Notes: generated by a model from the letters alone, not told the origin. DNA of 64,000 nucleotides from Nostoc sp. NMS9 (GCF_017114995.1 NZ_JABXKL010000092.1:119979-183978); one strand, 5' to 3'; shown: positions 1-8,028, counted from the stretch's first letter. Made by a program: numbers and translations.

Positions 1-1
1 A

Positions 2-70
2 ATATTGAAGGAACAGTTACGGCAACAGCAAGAGTTAATCAACAAACTACTTCAGGATAAGGATAAATAA
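2..70 (+). CDS. C-terminal end of a protein (5' part outside window)
   Basis: An open frame runs in from the left edge and stops with TAA at 68-70. The last 22 residues are rich in Gln, Leu and Lys and look like the end of a coiled coil. A strong hairpin terminator follows 46 bp later, which supports a real gene end. Nothing can be said about function because the body of the protein lies outside the window. Another frame stops at 60, so the frame choice is an inference. Confidence 0.4.
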   Translation: MLKEQLRQQQELINKLLQDKDK

Positions 71-115
71 GTTTCTCTTGTGAACTTAGTTAGACTAATA
101 CTCCAATAAACAATA

Positions 116-150
116 AACCCTTTAGAAAGTCACTCTCCTAAAGGGTTTTT
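116..150 (+). terminator. Rho-independent terminator
   Basis: A perfect 10-bp stem (AACCCTTTAG at 116-125 with CTAAAGGGTT at 138-147) is followed by a T run. It sits just after the partial plus-strand gene at the left edge and would also separate it from the minus-strand genes to the right. Confidence 0.8.
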
Positions 151-178
151 ATGTGCCACCTTACTATCAGTTATGCAA

Positions 179-469
179 TCAATCCCACACAGGTGTTTGC
201 AAACTAATAAAATACACTAACTGTCTAAAATCACGCGGCATAGGAGGGATGACTATGGCTGTAGGATGTTCCTTTGTGATTAGCGGATAGTATTCTTTTT
301 CCAGTCCTACACGAAAATCGTAATGACCGTAAATGCAGTAAAGTACCGCATTTACCATATCACGGTCGGCACATAGATAATCGATGTCAAAGTTAGGGCG
401 TCCTATACCTGTGGGTACAGTTACTCGCCATAACTCATACTTTGGCTCTGTAACTAAAGATTGAGTCAT
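179..469 (-). CDS. hypothetical protein, 96 aa
   Basis: I do not recognise this protein. It has 96 residues, starts with ATG at 469 and has no evident signal peptide or membrane segment. It is rich in aromatic residues (Tyr, Phe, Trp) and prolines and looks like a compact soluble domain. It is the second of two adjacent minus-strand genes (gap about 33 bp), so it may be cotranscribed with the SAP-like gene upstream. The neighbourhood of antirepressor-like genes suggests a plasmid or phage origin, which is inference only. Confidence 0.55.
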   Translation of the reverse strand: MTQSLVTEPKYELWRVTVPTGIGRPNFDIDYLCADRDMVNAVLYCIYGHYDFRVGLEKEYYPLITKEHPTAIVIPPMPRDFRQLVYFISLQTPVWD

Positions 470-502
470 GATGTTTTTCCTAATCGCCTAAATATCTCCC
501 GC

Positions 503-880
503 TTAGTCACCCAGTAAAGACATAACCTCTTCTAGTTTCTGTTTCGCCTTGTAGAGGTTGATAAGCTTTTCTTGTTCCCATCTTTGGGGTGCTTTGTAGT
601 GTCTCCCTTCCATCGTCAGCTTGATGAGTGCCGCTTGCTCATCAGTGGGAGAGTTCATCTCATCCAGTGCACTACCCAGGTTTTGAAAAGCTTCAAATGA
701 TAGCTTCCTTAATCCCATACCTTTCTCTAGCTGGCTGAGTGCTATGGCAGGGAATGCCATCAGCGAGGTAATGTAGCTAACTTTGTATCCTGCGTTCCCG
801 GTTGGCTTGATGCCGTAACGCCTACACAAGTCTCTCAACTCAGCAATGGTTTTGATTTCGAGTTCTGAACGTGTGAACAT
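503..880 (-). CDS. SAP-like domain small protein
   Basis: The protein is about 125 aa. Its N-terminal 40 residues resemble a SAP helix-extended-loop-helix DNA-binding fold: a K-T-[IV]-A-E-L-R-D-L-C pattern, then a Gly-containing turn (GIKPTGNAGYK) and a second helix. The rest is helical and Lys/Glu rich, probably a coiled coil near the end. The frame extends upstream to a TTG at 898, but ATG at 880 (MFTRSEL) gives a cleaner domain start and is preferred. SAP domains usually bind DNA; the exact role here is unknown. It faces away from the plus-strand antirepressor-like genes that begin at 1003. Confidence 0.55.
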   Translation of the reverse strand: MFTRSELEIKTIAELRDLCRRYGIKPTGNAGYKVSYITSLMAFPAIALSQLEKGMGLRKLSFEAFQNLGSALDEMNSPTDEQAALIKLTMEGRHYKAPQRWEQEKLINLYKAKQKLEEVMSLLGD

Positions 881-1002
881 AGAGTTACCATTTCTCAAAA
901 GTGGTATCGGTAGGTAACAAGTTTTCCAGACAGATTGCCTACCGATTTAAAACTCTATTCCGATGCGCGCATCCGTTCAAGCTATGTTTACGTTTCTCAA
1001 CA

Positions 1003-1185
1003 ATGCCTAATCCGAAAGGGAATCCAGAGAATTTTGGAAATCAACCAAGCAAAGAACTGACCGACAATCTTAGCTTTCGTGTCACCAAGGAAATGAAGGA
1101 TGAGGTGAAAGCACAAGATAACCCTCCTGAATTTTGTAGAGAAGCTATTCAGAAGGCACTAGATGAGAAGAAACAAAATCGGTAG
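1003..1185 (+). CDS. small ribbon-helix-helix-like protein, 60 aa
   Basis: The frame is open from 901, but the conserved-looking part begins at ATG 1003 (MPNPKGNPEN). The middle segment LSFRVTKEMKDEV followed by a C-terminal helix resembles the strand-helix-helix pattern of MetJ/Arc repressors, so DNA binding is plausible. The gene overlaps the next one by 23 bp, which suggests translational coupling. It may be a phage or plasmid regulator. Family assignment is tentative. Confidence 0.5.
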   Translation: MPNPKGNPENFGNQPSKELTDNLSFRVTKEMKDEVKAQDNPPEFCREAIQKALDEKKQNR

Positions 1186-1495
1186 GTTGCTACAATCACT
1201 CGCACTTTCCCTCTACCAGTCAGATGAGCAGTTCCCGGTAGACCTTGACTATGCGTGGCAGTGGTTAGGGTATTCAAGAAAAGACCATTGTTTGGATGCC
1301 ATAAGCAAAGCACTAGAAGAAGGTGAAGACTTTATCCGAAGTTCCGGGAAAAGTAACGGAGGTAGACCGAAGCAGAAAATATTCATTACTGTTGAAGGCT
1401 TTAAGTCACTTGGCATGTTCTCTCAGACGGAACAAGGCAAAGCTATCCGCAAGTACTTCCTTGAGTGCGAACGTATTGCCAAGACGCACCCTTGA
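1163..1495 (+). CDS. AntA/AntB-like phage antirepressor
   Basis: This 110-aa protein fits the AntA/AntB antirepressor pattern: an N-terminal helical part (FPVDLDYAWQWLGY), a central segment resembling the family's 'FI....GRP....F.T.EGFK' stretch, and the typical end with GKAIRKYFLECER near residues 92-104. Such proteins counteract phage or plasmid repressors. The ATG at 1163 lies inside the preceding gene. No terminator follows directly. A second, broken antirepressor of the Bro-N type lies 1.6 kb downstream, so this locus carried several antirepressors. Confidence 0.65.
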   Translation: MRRNKIGRLLQSLALSLYQSDEQFPVDLDYAWQWLGYSRKDHCLDAISKALEEGEDFIRSSGKSNGGRPKQKIFITVEGFKSLGMFSQTEQGKAIRKYFLECERIAKTHP

Positions 1496-1826
1496 GAAGT
1501 GCCTGACAGAAAAAGTTATTCTAGAACCTTAAGGTATTAGAAAAACATTTTGCGCTAGAGGCTGTATGGCTCCATGTTTTCGGAGTTTTTAACTCGCGAT
1601 TGAAAAGTAACCCCTGAGTTTATCGTTACTTGGCTTTTGATCTAGCGCGAGTAAATCACCGTCTGTAGAGTCCATGAACGTCCACGAATGCCCTTAAACA
1701 TCAAAACATACTATCAAGTCACTGCAAGTACCCTAAAGGCGATTTTGACGCGAGTTGTTAAAGTTTGCTCACTTACATAAGGTTGGGATTGTTGTTTTTT
1801 TGTCTATGCCCTACCCTTCTCCAGAA

Positions 1827-1883
1827 GTGTCATTCGTATATGTCATTTGAAATGTCATCTGGAATGACAATTGTGTATGTCAC
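1827..1883 (+). repeat. 57-bp operator-like array, copy 1
   Basis: The segment contains several TGTCAT/ATGACA half-sites spaced about 11-13 bp apart and matches a second copy at 3026-3082 at 45 of 57 positions. Mismatches fall mainly in the spacers between half-sites. This regular spacing suggests a multi-site operator for a dimeric regulator. No gene starts directly downstream of this copy. Confidence 0.55.
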
Positions 1884-1910
1884 TTCACAAGCAGGGTATA
1901 CTCTACCCAT

Positions 1911-1937
1911 AAAAAAACCTAGCAGTAATGTGCTAGG
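1911..1937 (-). terminator. Rho-independent terminator (minus strand)
   Basis: Stem CCTAGCA (1918-1924) and TGCTAGG (1931-1937) with a 6-nt loop. On the minus strand it is followed by a run of seven T (1917-1911). It would end transcription of the GG-leader peptide gene at 2118-2309. Confidence 0.75.
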
Positions 1938-2117
1938 CGTAAATATTATTCAGCATTCTTCCAGCGATCGCAGCTTCATTAAGCCTACCTTGGAACCAGT
2001 GCCAGGTATCGGAACGCCCCGAACTAGCAGAAGTGGTACAGAAATTCGTCTAAGCAAATCGAGGTTGTAGGTTTGATGTGCGGGTGTGAGGTATTATGTA
2101 CAAAGAAAGAAGAAGAA

Positions 2118-2309
2118 TCACTCGGATAATTTGAAGACGAACGTAGAAGGAGTCGATGTGTTAATAAGTCTTATAAGATAACGACCCTCGTTTTCGACCC
2201 CGATCCCTCCCACTACAGCAGATGTTTGCGAGTCTGTAAGTTCCTCGATTTCTGGAGTTTGCAGGTTTTCGATGCAAATTGTTTTTGCTTTGATTTTATT
2301 TTCTATCAT
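2118..2309 (-). CDS. putative double-glycine leader peptide
   Basis: The 63-aa product has a 35-residue acidic leader ending in ELTDSQTSAVVGG, which matches the double-glycine cleavage motif of bacteriocin-like and RiPP precursors exported by C39-peptidase ABC transporters. The predicted core (residues 36-63) is about 28 aa with no cysteine. A minus-strand terminator lies about 180 bp downstream. No maturation enzyme or C39 transporter is visible in this window, so processing would depend on machinery elsewhere. Function as a secreted peptide is inference from the leader alone. Confidence 0.5.
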   Translation of the reverse strand: MIENKIKAKTICIENLQTPEIEELTDSQTSAVVGGIGVENEGRYLIRLINTSTPSTFVFKLSE

Positions 2310-2484
2310 AAATTACGTCTACAGATGATGTAGCTACTGAATGCACACTTAATGTATCAATGTCAACAGGAGAAATCAAGGTTCAATACAAAACATCCTA
2401 CTTTTCCTACCTTTTTTACAAAGCATTACACTACAGGAAAGGTAAGCATCTGCCTCATCTATCGGTTTTCAACTGTTGAATGAC

Positions 2485-2802
2485 TTATGATTTGTTTCCT
2501 TGTTTGTTGTTTTCGTTATCAGAATGCTTGGAAATTGTATCAAGTCCTAATGCGTCAAGTTTCTCCCTCAGAAGTAAAACAAGTTGCCTTGCTCGGTCGT
2601 ATCTTGGGCTTGTAGATTTTTCATCGCATACTTGTTCCCACTCGCTAATCTCATCATCTAATTCCACTAAAAAGTGGTGGATGTCTTCAATTTTTTCTGC
2701 AAGTGCTTTAGGTATGCGCTTACGTACAGTAGGAATGTCAAACTTCTTCTTCCTGCCACCTCCAGGTTTACGTGTACCTGTCTTGGGAACACCTCTAGGC
2801 AT
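2485..2802 (-). CDS. small basic hypothetical protein
   Basis: The preferred start is ATG 2802 (MPRGVPKTGTRKPGGGRKKK), giving about 105 aa; the frame extends eight codons further to 2826. The N-terminus is very basic with a Gly-rich stretch (an AT-hook-like look), followed by VRKRIPKALAEKIEDIHHFL, which could be a ribbon-helix-helix segment, then a charged helical tail with Asn/Lys. DNA binding is plausible; the family is not recognised. It stands alone, flanked by gaps, in the antirepressor neighbourhood. Confidence 0.5.
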   Translation of the reverse strand: MPRGVPKTGTRKPGGGRKKKFDIPTVRKRIPKALAEKIEDIHHFLVELDDEISEWEQVCDEKSTSPRYDRARQLVLLLREKLDALGLDTISKHSDNENNKQGNKS

Positions 2803-3025
2803 AAACTTAAATTCGTGTGTGTACAAAGCAGTAACAGCACTATGGAGGTGATAAATCTCTACTTTCCTTGCTGTATTTGCCTTTTCTTATTTGTAGCCAC
2901 TAAATAAAACAGTGTCAACTTATTTATGTCCAGAAATAAGACGATAAGCCACAACGTATACTGTGACTGGGAAAATTCATATTTACAGGTACTTTAGCAG
3001 TACTGAGCATACCTTTGTTTTCAAA

Positions 3026-3082
3026 GTGTCATACAGAGATGTCATTTGAAATGTCACTCCAGATGACAGTTGTGTATGACAC
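3026..3082 (+). promoter_or_regulatory. 57-bp operator-like array, copy 2
   Basis: Five TGTCAT/ATGACA-type half-sites start near 3027, 3040, 3051, 3063 and 3076. The outer pair (GTGTCAT and ATGACAC) forms an inverted repeat that closes the array. It lies immediately upstream of the Bro-N antirepressor remnant, where a repressor operator would be expected. Copy 1 is at 1827-1883. Confidence 0.55.
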
Positions 3083-3101
3083 TTTCACAACAAGGTATGG
3101 T

Positions 3102-3473
3102 ACGAGGTCAAATCTATCAGTTTTCAACTTCGAGTCACACGATATACGGTTTGTTGGTACAGCAGAAGTCTTGCTGTGGATAGCTTCTGATATTTGCAAC
3201 GCACTGGCAATCAGTGACACAAGTCAAGCCCTGGAAAGGCTTGACGATGACGAAAAGCTGATACGTACACTACACGTATCAGGTCAAGGCAGGGAGACGC
3301 TTTGTATTAACGAGTCAGGTCTGTAGTCTCTCGTTCTTACCAGCCGCAAGTCACAAGCAAAGCGTTTCAAGAAGTGGCTTACATCTGAGGTTATTCCCGC
3401 TATACGCAAGACAGGTAGTTACAGCGCTATACCAAAGCAACAACAATGCGCTGACGCAAGGCAGAGGAGCTAA
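3102..3473 (+). pseudogene. Bro-N family antirepressor, broken by a TAG stop
   Basis: The reading frame encodes a Bro-N domain: LSVFNFESHDIRFVG, then LWIASDICNALAI, LDDDEKLIRT, and after the stop LTSRKSQAKRFKKWLTSEVI. A TAG at 3324-3326 replaces the Tyr expected in the family's 'ESGLYSLVL' stretch, and the frame is open again to TAA at 3471. No proper ATG is present at the N-terminus; ACG stands where a start would be expected. Bro-N proteins bind DNA and act in phage or plasmid antirepression. The gene is probably dead unless the amber codon is suppressed. Confidence 0.7.
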
Positions 3474-3561
3474 TTGAATGAACCCTTGGGGTGCAGGGTA
3501 AGGGAATTTCAAAAAGTTATGCTTTTCAGAGAAAAATTGATGTCATTTTTCAAATAGAGGT

Positions 3562-3730
3562 ATGCTCAGATTACTTGGGCTATTACTCCAGGTAAATTCG
3601 CACACAACACAGGGAAAGATTTATCTCTGAGAATATGAGCATCTATTGAGCATCAATGCTGAGTATGAAAATATACCAATTATTCATGCTCAAATGCTGA
3701 AAATAGTAGAATTGAGCATTGTGTGAGCAT
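3562..3730. repeat. iteron-like TGAGCAT cluster
   Basis: Six copies of TGAGCAT or its complement ATGCTCA occur at 3562, 3636, 3647, 3686, 3713 and 3724, in an AT-rich gap just before the Uma2 remnant. The density looks non-random and could be a set of binding sites, for example a regulator operator or replication iterons. Confidence 0.4.
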
Positions 3731-3762
3731 TTTTTGGGAATTGAAGACCGAAAATACTGGTA

Positions 3763-4152
3763 TTGCATGGTTTGTGTGAAGAACCAGACTACTGTTTTTA
3801 TATTGAAAACTGGGAGGCAATGCCTTCGGCGGGCTACGCCAACGCAGGTAAAGATCGTATCAATTGGGGTGTCGATCCATCACCCGATTTAGTGGTGGAG
3901 ATAGACATCACCAGCTACACTGATGTAAATGACTACCTACCTTATGGAGTACCAGAAGTTTGGTTGTTCAAGAAGAACCAGCTTGTAATTTACAGATTGC
4001 AAGGCGATCGCTACACTGTTGAAATCAGTAGCCGTTATTTCCCTAACATCAATGTGTCAGAGGTAGTCACAGAATCTCTAAAAATTGCCTACGAGCGCAA
4101 TACTAGCGCTGCTATTCGGGAATTACGACAGAAATTGGCGAGTGATAATTAA
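3763..4152 (+). pseudogene. Uma2-family (DUF820) protein, N-terminally truncated
   Basis: The frame encodes the C-terminal two thirds of a Uma2-type PD-(D/E)XK-like protein: EEPDYCFYIENWEAM, then PDLVVEIDITSYT (Asp/Glu of the nuclease core) and YGVPEVWLFK. The usual first 60 or so residues are missing, and the only start available is a TTG. A short Nostoc dispersed repeat is inserted in frame near residues 21-29 (reading as PSAGYANAG). Uma2 proteins are abundant in cyanobacteria and their role is poorly known. This copy is probably a remnant; it ends cleanly with TAA. Confidence 0.65.
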
Positions 4153-4262
4153 ATATTTTGCGTTGGCGTAGCCCGCCGAAAATCTTCATCAATGGCGACT
4201 ACTTGGTACGATAAAGTACAGAATGTCACAACTTGTTTTCAAGTAAATAGAATCCCCAGTGA

Positions 4263-4595
4263 CTACTCACTGTGAATAGTGCCTTGGTTGCGGATCAACC
4301 ACGCCTTAATTTCAGTCACTTGCTGAGAAAGGTGGTCTAGACCAGCTTCAATATCTTTAAATCCAGTAGCAATGCCCTGCGAGATTTGTATTTGATTGTT
4401 GCGTAGATGATTGAAATCCCGCTCTTCATTTACAGCCTTCTCAGCAGCAGCTTTTGCTTGTTGAATAGCTTGTTGCCTCTCAAGAGCAGCTTGGTGTTTT
4501 TCAAATTTTACTTTGTTTAGCCACCAAGCAACCCACCCCGATAATGTACCAAGAAGAGCTAATAGAAAGCTAGCAAAGCTAGAATCAAATTTCAT
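4263..4595 (-). CDS. small membrane-anchored coiled-coil protein, 110 aa
   Basis: Residues 5-27 form one hydrophobic helix (SFASFLLALLGTLSGWVAWWL), followed by a long charged coiled coil rich in Ala, Gln and Lys. The layout resembles small phage holin-associated or membrane-anchor proteins, but no family is recognised. It is the last gene of the nine-gene minus-strand cassette, 3 bp after its neighbour, so it is very likely cotranscribed. A short hairpin (4257-4272) overlaps its stop codon and may help end the transcript. Confidence 0.6.
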   Translation of the reverse strand: MKFDSSFASFLLALLGTLSGWVAWWLNKVKFEKHQAALERQQAIQQAKAAAEKAVNEERDFNHLRNNQIQISQGIATGFKDIEAGLDHLSQQVTEIKAWLIRNQGTIHSE

Positions 4596-4598
4596 TGT

Positions 4599-4940
4599 TT
4601 AACTCTCAATAGATACTGAAGGCTCATAAATTTGTAGGTTAAGAGAAGTAATCCAAGGTTCCATCTCAAACCTTAATTTATAAGTAGGTTTAACAGTGTT
4701 CAGCCGAACAACAGTTAATTTATTCAAAATAATCAAAAATCTTGGTTGAAATTCCGCTTTCCCAATAAGTGGAATTTCAAAAAACTGGTAAAGGTATCCA
4801 GCCTTATGCCAGGTAGCTTTACAATCTTTACAAGTAGTTTTGATAACTAAATGCGTAGTAGAGAAACTTTGATTTAGCTCGGTGGAATTTGAGCTTAAAT
4901 TCAAAGATGTTTTTAAAGCCCAACTTCCACCAGGAATCAT
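4599..4940 (-). CDS. hypothetical cassette protein, 113 aa
   Basis: The 113-aa product is beta-rich in appearance, with many Thr/Ser and hydrophobic alternations, and contains a Cys pair (CKDC near residues 37-40). There is no signal peptide and no recognised domain. It starts with ATG 4940, 2 bp after the stop of the upstream gene, so translation is probably coupled. As part of the fibre-like cassette it may be a structural or accessory component; this is inference from position only. Confidence 0.55.
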   Translation of the reverse strand: MIPGGSWALKTSLNLSSNSTELNQSFSTTHLVIKTTCKDCKATWHKAGYLYQFFEIPLIGKAEFQPRFLIILNKLTVVRLNTVKPTYKLRFEMEPWITSLNLQIYEPSVSIES

Positions 4941-4942
4941 GA

Positions 4943-5335
4943 TTAAATAAGAACCCGCTTCTTGGGAATATAGATTCGGTTGATCTCCTTGCCATAGATT
5001 TTTTTGGATGCGCCATCTTTCAGCGCATCGCCAACCTTGGCAGGATCACAAACAATCATCAAGCTCCCACCACCTTTGACAGCAACTTTGAGGTGTATGT
5101 AACCAGAACCTTGTGCAAGTTTTCTGCCTTGTTCTTTTTTACCATCGTCGGTATCAATATCTGTTAAGCCAAGGACACCTTTCAAATCGCTATATTTGTC
5201 AACTGGGGCAACAAATTCATGCTTTGTAGAATTAACTTGAAAAGTGTGATAATTCTTAGCATTTGGTGCCTGTGCTACACCTCCAGGCCCGTCAGAGCCA
5301 ACGGGATTAGGAGCATCAACTTCTTTTTGAGCCAC
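4943..5335 (-). CDS. hypothetical cassette protein, 130 aa
   Basis: The first 30 residues are Pro/Gly/Asn-rich and probably disordered (MAQKEVDAPNPVGSDGPGG). The rest looks like a small alpha/beta domain with basic C-terminal residues (YIPKKRVLI). It starts with ATG at 5335; a 60-bp gap separates it from the gene upstream. No family is recognised. It belongs to the same minus-strand cassette and is probably cotranscribed. Confidence 0.55.
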   Translation of the reverse strand: MAQKEVDAPNPVGSDGPGGVAQAPNAKNYHTFQVNSTKHEFVAPVDKYSDLKGVLGLTDIDTDDGKKEQGRKLAQGSGYIHLKVAVKGGGSLMIVCDPAKVGDALKDGASKKIYGKEINRIYIPKKRVLI

Positions 5336-5395
5336 TTTAAATCACCTATAAATGTAGAAGAAAATAGAGTTTGAGCGACTAGTTTTAGTAACTAA

Positions 5396-5881
5396 TTAAG
5401 GAAGGTAAGGAGTTGCGGTAATTTTGATTGCGCCATCACTATTAATTGATTTAACTGCTGGCAAGCTTGCTGTGATTGCTGCAAATCTTTGCTCTGAGTT
5501 ATAAACGATATTGACATTATTCGCAGCTCCACTTGTAGCGATTTCTAAGCTTTGTAGAAATTGAGCAAGCTCTAAAACTGCCTCTGGTAATGTGTCAGAT
5601 TTCACACTGCCACCGCCATTAGCAAAAGTAGGAGTTACATACGCATCACCGCTGATTTTGACACTACCATCTGTAGAGCTAATCGCAAGAGTGACAGGTA
5701 AATTTATAGTAATATCGGCGGTTTTTTGCGCGTTGTTGAATGAAACATCTGTAAAATTTACTGTAGTAGGCGTCAAGGAACCTTCTTCAGCGAGTTCTAA
5801 AATTTGAGCGGCTTCTAATAAAGCAGCTTCATAGGAAGTAGATTTTAAGGTTCCATTGGTTCCAGGTGCAAAAGTTGTCAT
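5396..5881 (-). CDS. hypothetical protein with internal duplication, 161 aa
   Basis: The protein consists of two similar halves. Each has a helical segment (EAALLEAAQILELAEEG in half 1, EAVLELAQFLQSLEIATSG in half 2) followed by strands ending in a 'GSVKI' or 'GAIKI' plus 'YV/YL' motif. It therefore looks like a duplicated helix-plus-beta unit, which is common in phage structural proteins. No family is recognised. A 109-bp gap lies upstream, the largest within the cassette, so an internal promoter is possible. Confidence 0.55.
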   Translation of the reverse strand: MTTFAPGTNGTLKSTSYEAALLEAAQILELAEEGSLTPTTVNFTDVSFNNAQKTADITINLPVTLAISSTDGSVKISGDAYVTPTFANGGGSVKSDTLPEAVLELAQFLQSLEIATSGAANNVNIVYNSEQRFAAITASLPAVKSINSDGAIKITATPYLP

Positions 5882-5990
5882 CGTTAGTTATTGACTAATT
5901 TGTAACACCTCAGTTCTAACCTTCATGAGCCTTGCAATCAACTAAATTTGTAATCGGGACTTAACCCTCGACAAGGGATAAAAGCATTGA

Positions 5991-6209
5991 TTATTTCGGC
6001 AAAACAATATACCAATTTCTACCGATTTTAAAGCCTTTAATTTTACCTCGCATTGCCTGTAATCTTACTGTATTGTAATGCAAATGCAATTTTTTGGATG
6101 CTTCCTTTAAGGGGATAGCATCTTTAATATTTTCTGGAATGTGCCACCAAGGCTTGGGATAAATTTCAAAATTTGACGATCCATTCTGGTTTTTGGGATT
6201 TTCTACCAT
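5991..6209 (-). CDS. excisionase-like helix-turn-helix protein, 72 aa
   Basis: Residues 30-72 match the winged HTH of excisionase/MerR-type small proteins: PLKEASKKLHLHYNTVRLQAMRG followed by the wing KGFKIGRNWYIVLPK. It could be the recombination directionality factor for the tyrosine recombinase at 10045, or a regulator of the cassette. It overlaps the 3' end of the 620-aa gene by 44 bp in another frame, an unusual arrangement for an excisionase. The function is inferred from the fold pattern. Confidence 0.6.
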   Translation of the reverse strand: MVENPKNQNGSSNFEIYPKPWWHIPENIKDAIPLKEASKKLHLHYNTVRLQAMRGKIKGFKIGRNWYIVLPK

Positions 6210-8028
6210 TGGGAAAATATTTAGCCATTTTGGGTGTTACCTGAATTTCAGCAAGTGGTTCAGGTGTAATTACTTTGCCTGATTTAGAAAGATATCCACC
6301 TTTTAGGTAATCAGGAATAACTAATGCTTTAGCAGCATTTAGAACTTTCATGCCTTCAATTTCATTTAAAGCATGAATGGTTATTTTACTGTTATCTTTC
6401 AAAACGAATATTATTTCCCAATTACCTTTTTTATAAGCAGGTATTGCAGACTTATTAGGTTTATTTGGCTTCGGATGAGGGATAGTAAGCGTATATTTTG
6501 GTGAGCCAACTTTTTTGTTACCAAGCATCTCACCAAACTGGACGATCAATTGCGGTCTATGGTGTTCCGGTCGTATTAGCCAGGAATCAGGTGCAGCCAG
6601 TGCTATGTTTTCAACAGCATCATCAATCAAAGCTTTAATTTTTCTGTAATCAATTTCTGGACAACAAGTCATAGCGCAATCACAATCTTGTGGTGGTAAT
6701 GGTGGTGGTTCTGGTAAAACTATTTTGTTAATCGGACAATCTTTAGCATCAGGATTTGAAATATCTAACCAATAAACTTCTGGAGTTCTACCACTAAATG
6801 ACAAGGAATCCAGTAGATAGTTGATTGATGTTTTATCCTTCAAGCCATCGACTGCAATATTATCCTGAGAAGCGTAGTATTTAGGGTAGCCACTGCCATA
6901 AGGACTACCATTACCGTAAACACCATTACCAATCCCTTGAACTACTCTGTAACTTATTCCGCCACCTAAATTAATCACTTTATTACTACCAGTTCCCCCA
7001 CCACTTTCAACCCACTCTTTCATGGTGGGTAATCGAAAATCTGGGTCGTTTTGATAAATACTGGTATACCATCCTGAAAAAAGACCGTATACTTCATCAA
7101 GTGAACTTGGTACAGTTATCTGTTCAAAATGCCCTCCCGTGTTGTCTTCATTGGGTACAAAATATTCACCTAATGTCTTTGTAACGTAGGATATTGCGAA
7201 TGAAATACTTCCACAGGGTGATAGGTCTAATTCCCGTAGCTTTCTTATTAGTGTTGGCGGTATAGGCTTAGGTTTAGGTTCTCTTGGTGTTGGTATATCC
7301 TTCTCTTGAGTAGTGGGTTGAGGCTTACTTTCTGGTTCTGGTATCCTGGGTTCTGGTAATCCTGGAAACTTGATTTTAGGTAATTCAGGTATATCAAACT
7401 CTGGGATTTTTGGAATACTTAAATCTGGCATCCCAGGTATATTAAATTTAGGAACTTTGATAGTTGGAATTTCAAATTGTGGGCGATTTTTCCACAAATC
7501 ATCTAATTTTTGTTTTGCTGATTCACCAAAATCTTGCACACCATCAGCCGTTCTCCGACCAACTTCGTAAGAAAAGTTTTCTAGAGGTGTAAATATATAT
7601 CTTTGGTCTACTCTGACTTGATAATCATTCCTCTGTAATGTATTCTGTCCTGATATCTGATCACCAAAGCCAAGTAAGAATTTCCCAAAAGCAGCAGTAC
7701 CCTCTACATCAGCTTGAGAAACTCCCATAGGAAGCGTTGGGTCTTGAAATCTTGTATTTGGTGAAGCGGTATTGTTGGGCTTGACATCGATTGTTTTCCA
7801 TGTAGCACCGTCTCGCCTTATTTGTTCTTGTACGCTGGGGACATTTTGCGGTTGAGCGTGATAATTTATTGGTCTTGCAAGTTGCCCTGGGGTAGTCTGT
7901 TGTACGTTGAAAGGTTGTCTAGTTGTCGCCGGAGTTGCTATTGGTGAAGCTTGCTGTATCGGTGGCAAGACATCAAAATGCAACGGGGTTCTAGTAGTAG
8001 TTGGTTCAGCATAAGTTACCTTTGCCAT
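6166..8028 (-). CDS. Pro-rich 620-aa cassette protein
   Basis: This is the largest cassette protein. The N-terminal 130 residues are Gln/Pro/Thr rich. Residues about 190-260 hold a proline ladder of repeated I-P-x-[IL] steps (KVPKFNIPGMPDLSIPKIPE and similar), then a PKP-rich stretch. A globular middle part follows, with a Gly/Tyr-rich loop (YGNGSPYGSGYPKYY), then a Cys cluster (DCDCAMTCC, near residue 455) and a C-terminal basic alpha/beta region. The rod-like Pro ladder between globular parts resembles a stalk or fibre. No family is recognised. Its ATG overlaps the stop of the upstream gene (TAATG). Confidence 0.6.
   Translation of the reverse strand: MAKVTYAEPTTTRTPLHFDVLPPIQQASPIATPATTRQPFNVQQTTPGQLARPINYHAQPQNVPSVQEQIRRDGATWKTIDVKPNNTASPNTRFQDPTLPMGVSQADVEGTAAFGKFLLGFGDQISGQNTLQRNDYQVRVDQRYIFTPLENFSYEVGRRTADGVQDFGESAKQKLDDLWKNRPQFEIPTIKVPKFNIPGMPDLSIPKIPEFDIPELPKIKFPGLPEPRIPEPESKPQPTTQEKDIPTPREPKPKPIPPTLIRKLRELDLSPCGSISFAISYVTKTLGEYFVPNEDNTGGHFEQITVPSSLDEVYGLFSGWYTSIYQNDPDFRLPTMKEWVESGGGTGSNKVINLGGGISYRVVQGIGNGVYGNGSPYGSGYPKYYASQDNIAVDGLKDKTSINYLLDSLSFSGRTPEVYWLDISNPDAKDCPINKIVLPEPPPLPPQDCDCAMTCCPEIDYRKIKALIDDAVENIALAAPDSWLIRPEHHRPQLIVQFGEMLGNKKVGSPKYTLTIPHPKPNKPNKSAIPAYKKGNWEIIFVLKDNSKITIHALNEIEGMKVLNAAKALVIPDYLKGGYLSKSGKVITPEPLAEIQVTPKMAKYFPNGRKSQKPEWIVKF

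Larger units (their letters stand above)
1496..2117. other. 622-bp gap without a convincing gene
   Basis: No open frame here looks coding. The gap holds the first copy of the 57-bp TGTCAT array (1827-1883) and a hairpin terminator read on the minus strand (1911-1937). A plus-strand frame running through the array gives a peptide resembling that of the second array, but the conserved positions are the DNA half-sites rather than codons, so I do not call it a gene. Confidence 0.6.

Noticed and set aside
1765..2070. 101-codon frame through operator-like array copy 1
   Set aside because: Similarity to the second array lies in the DNA half-sites rather than codons; no protein features.
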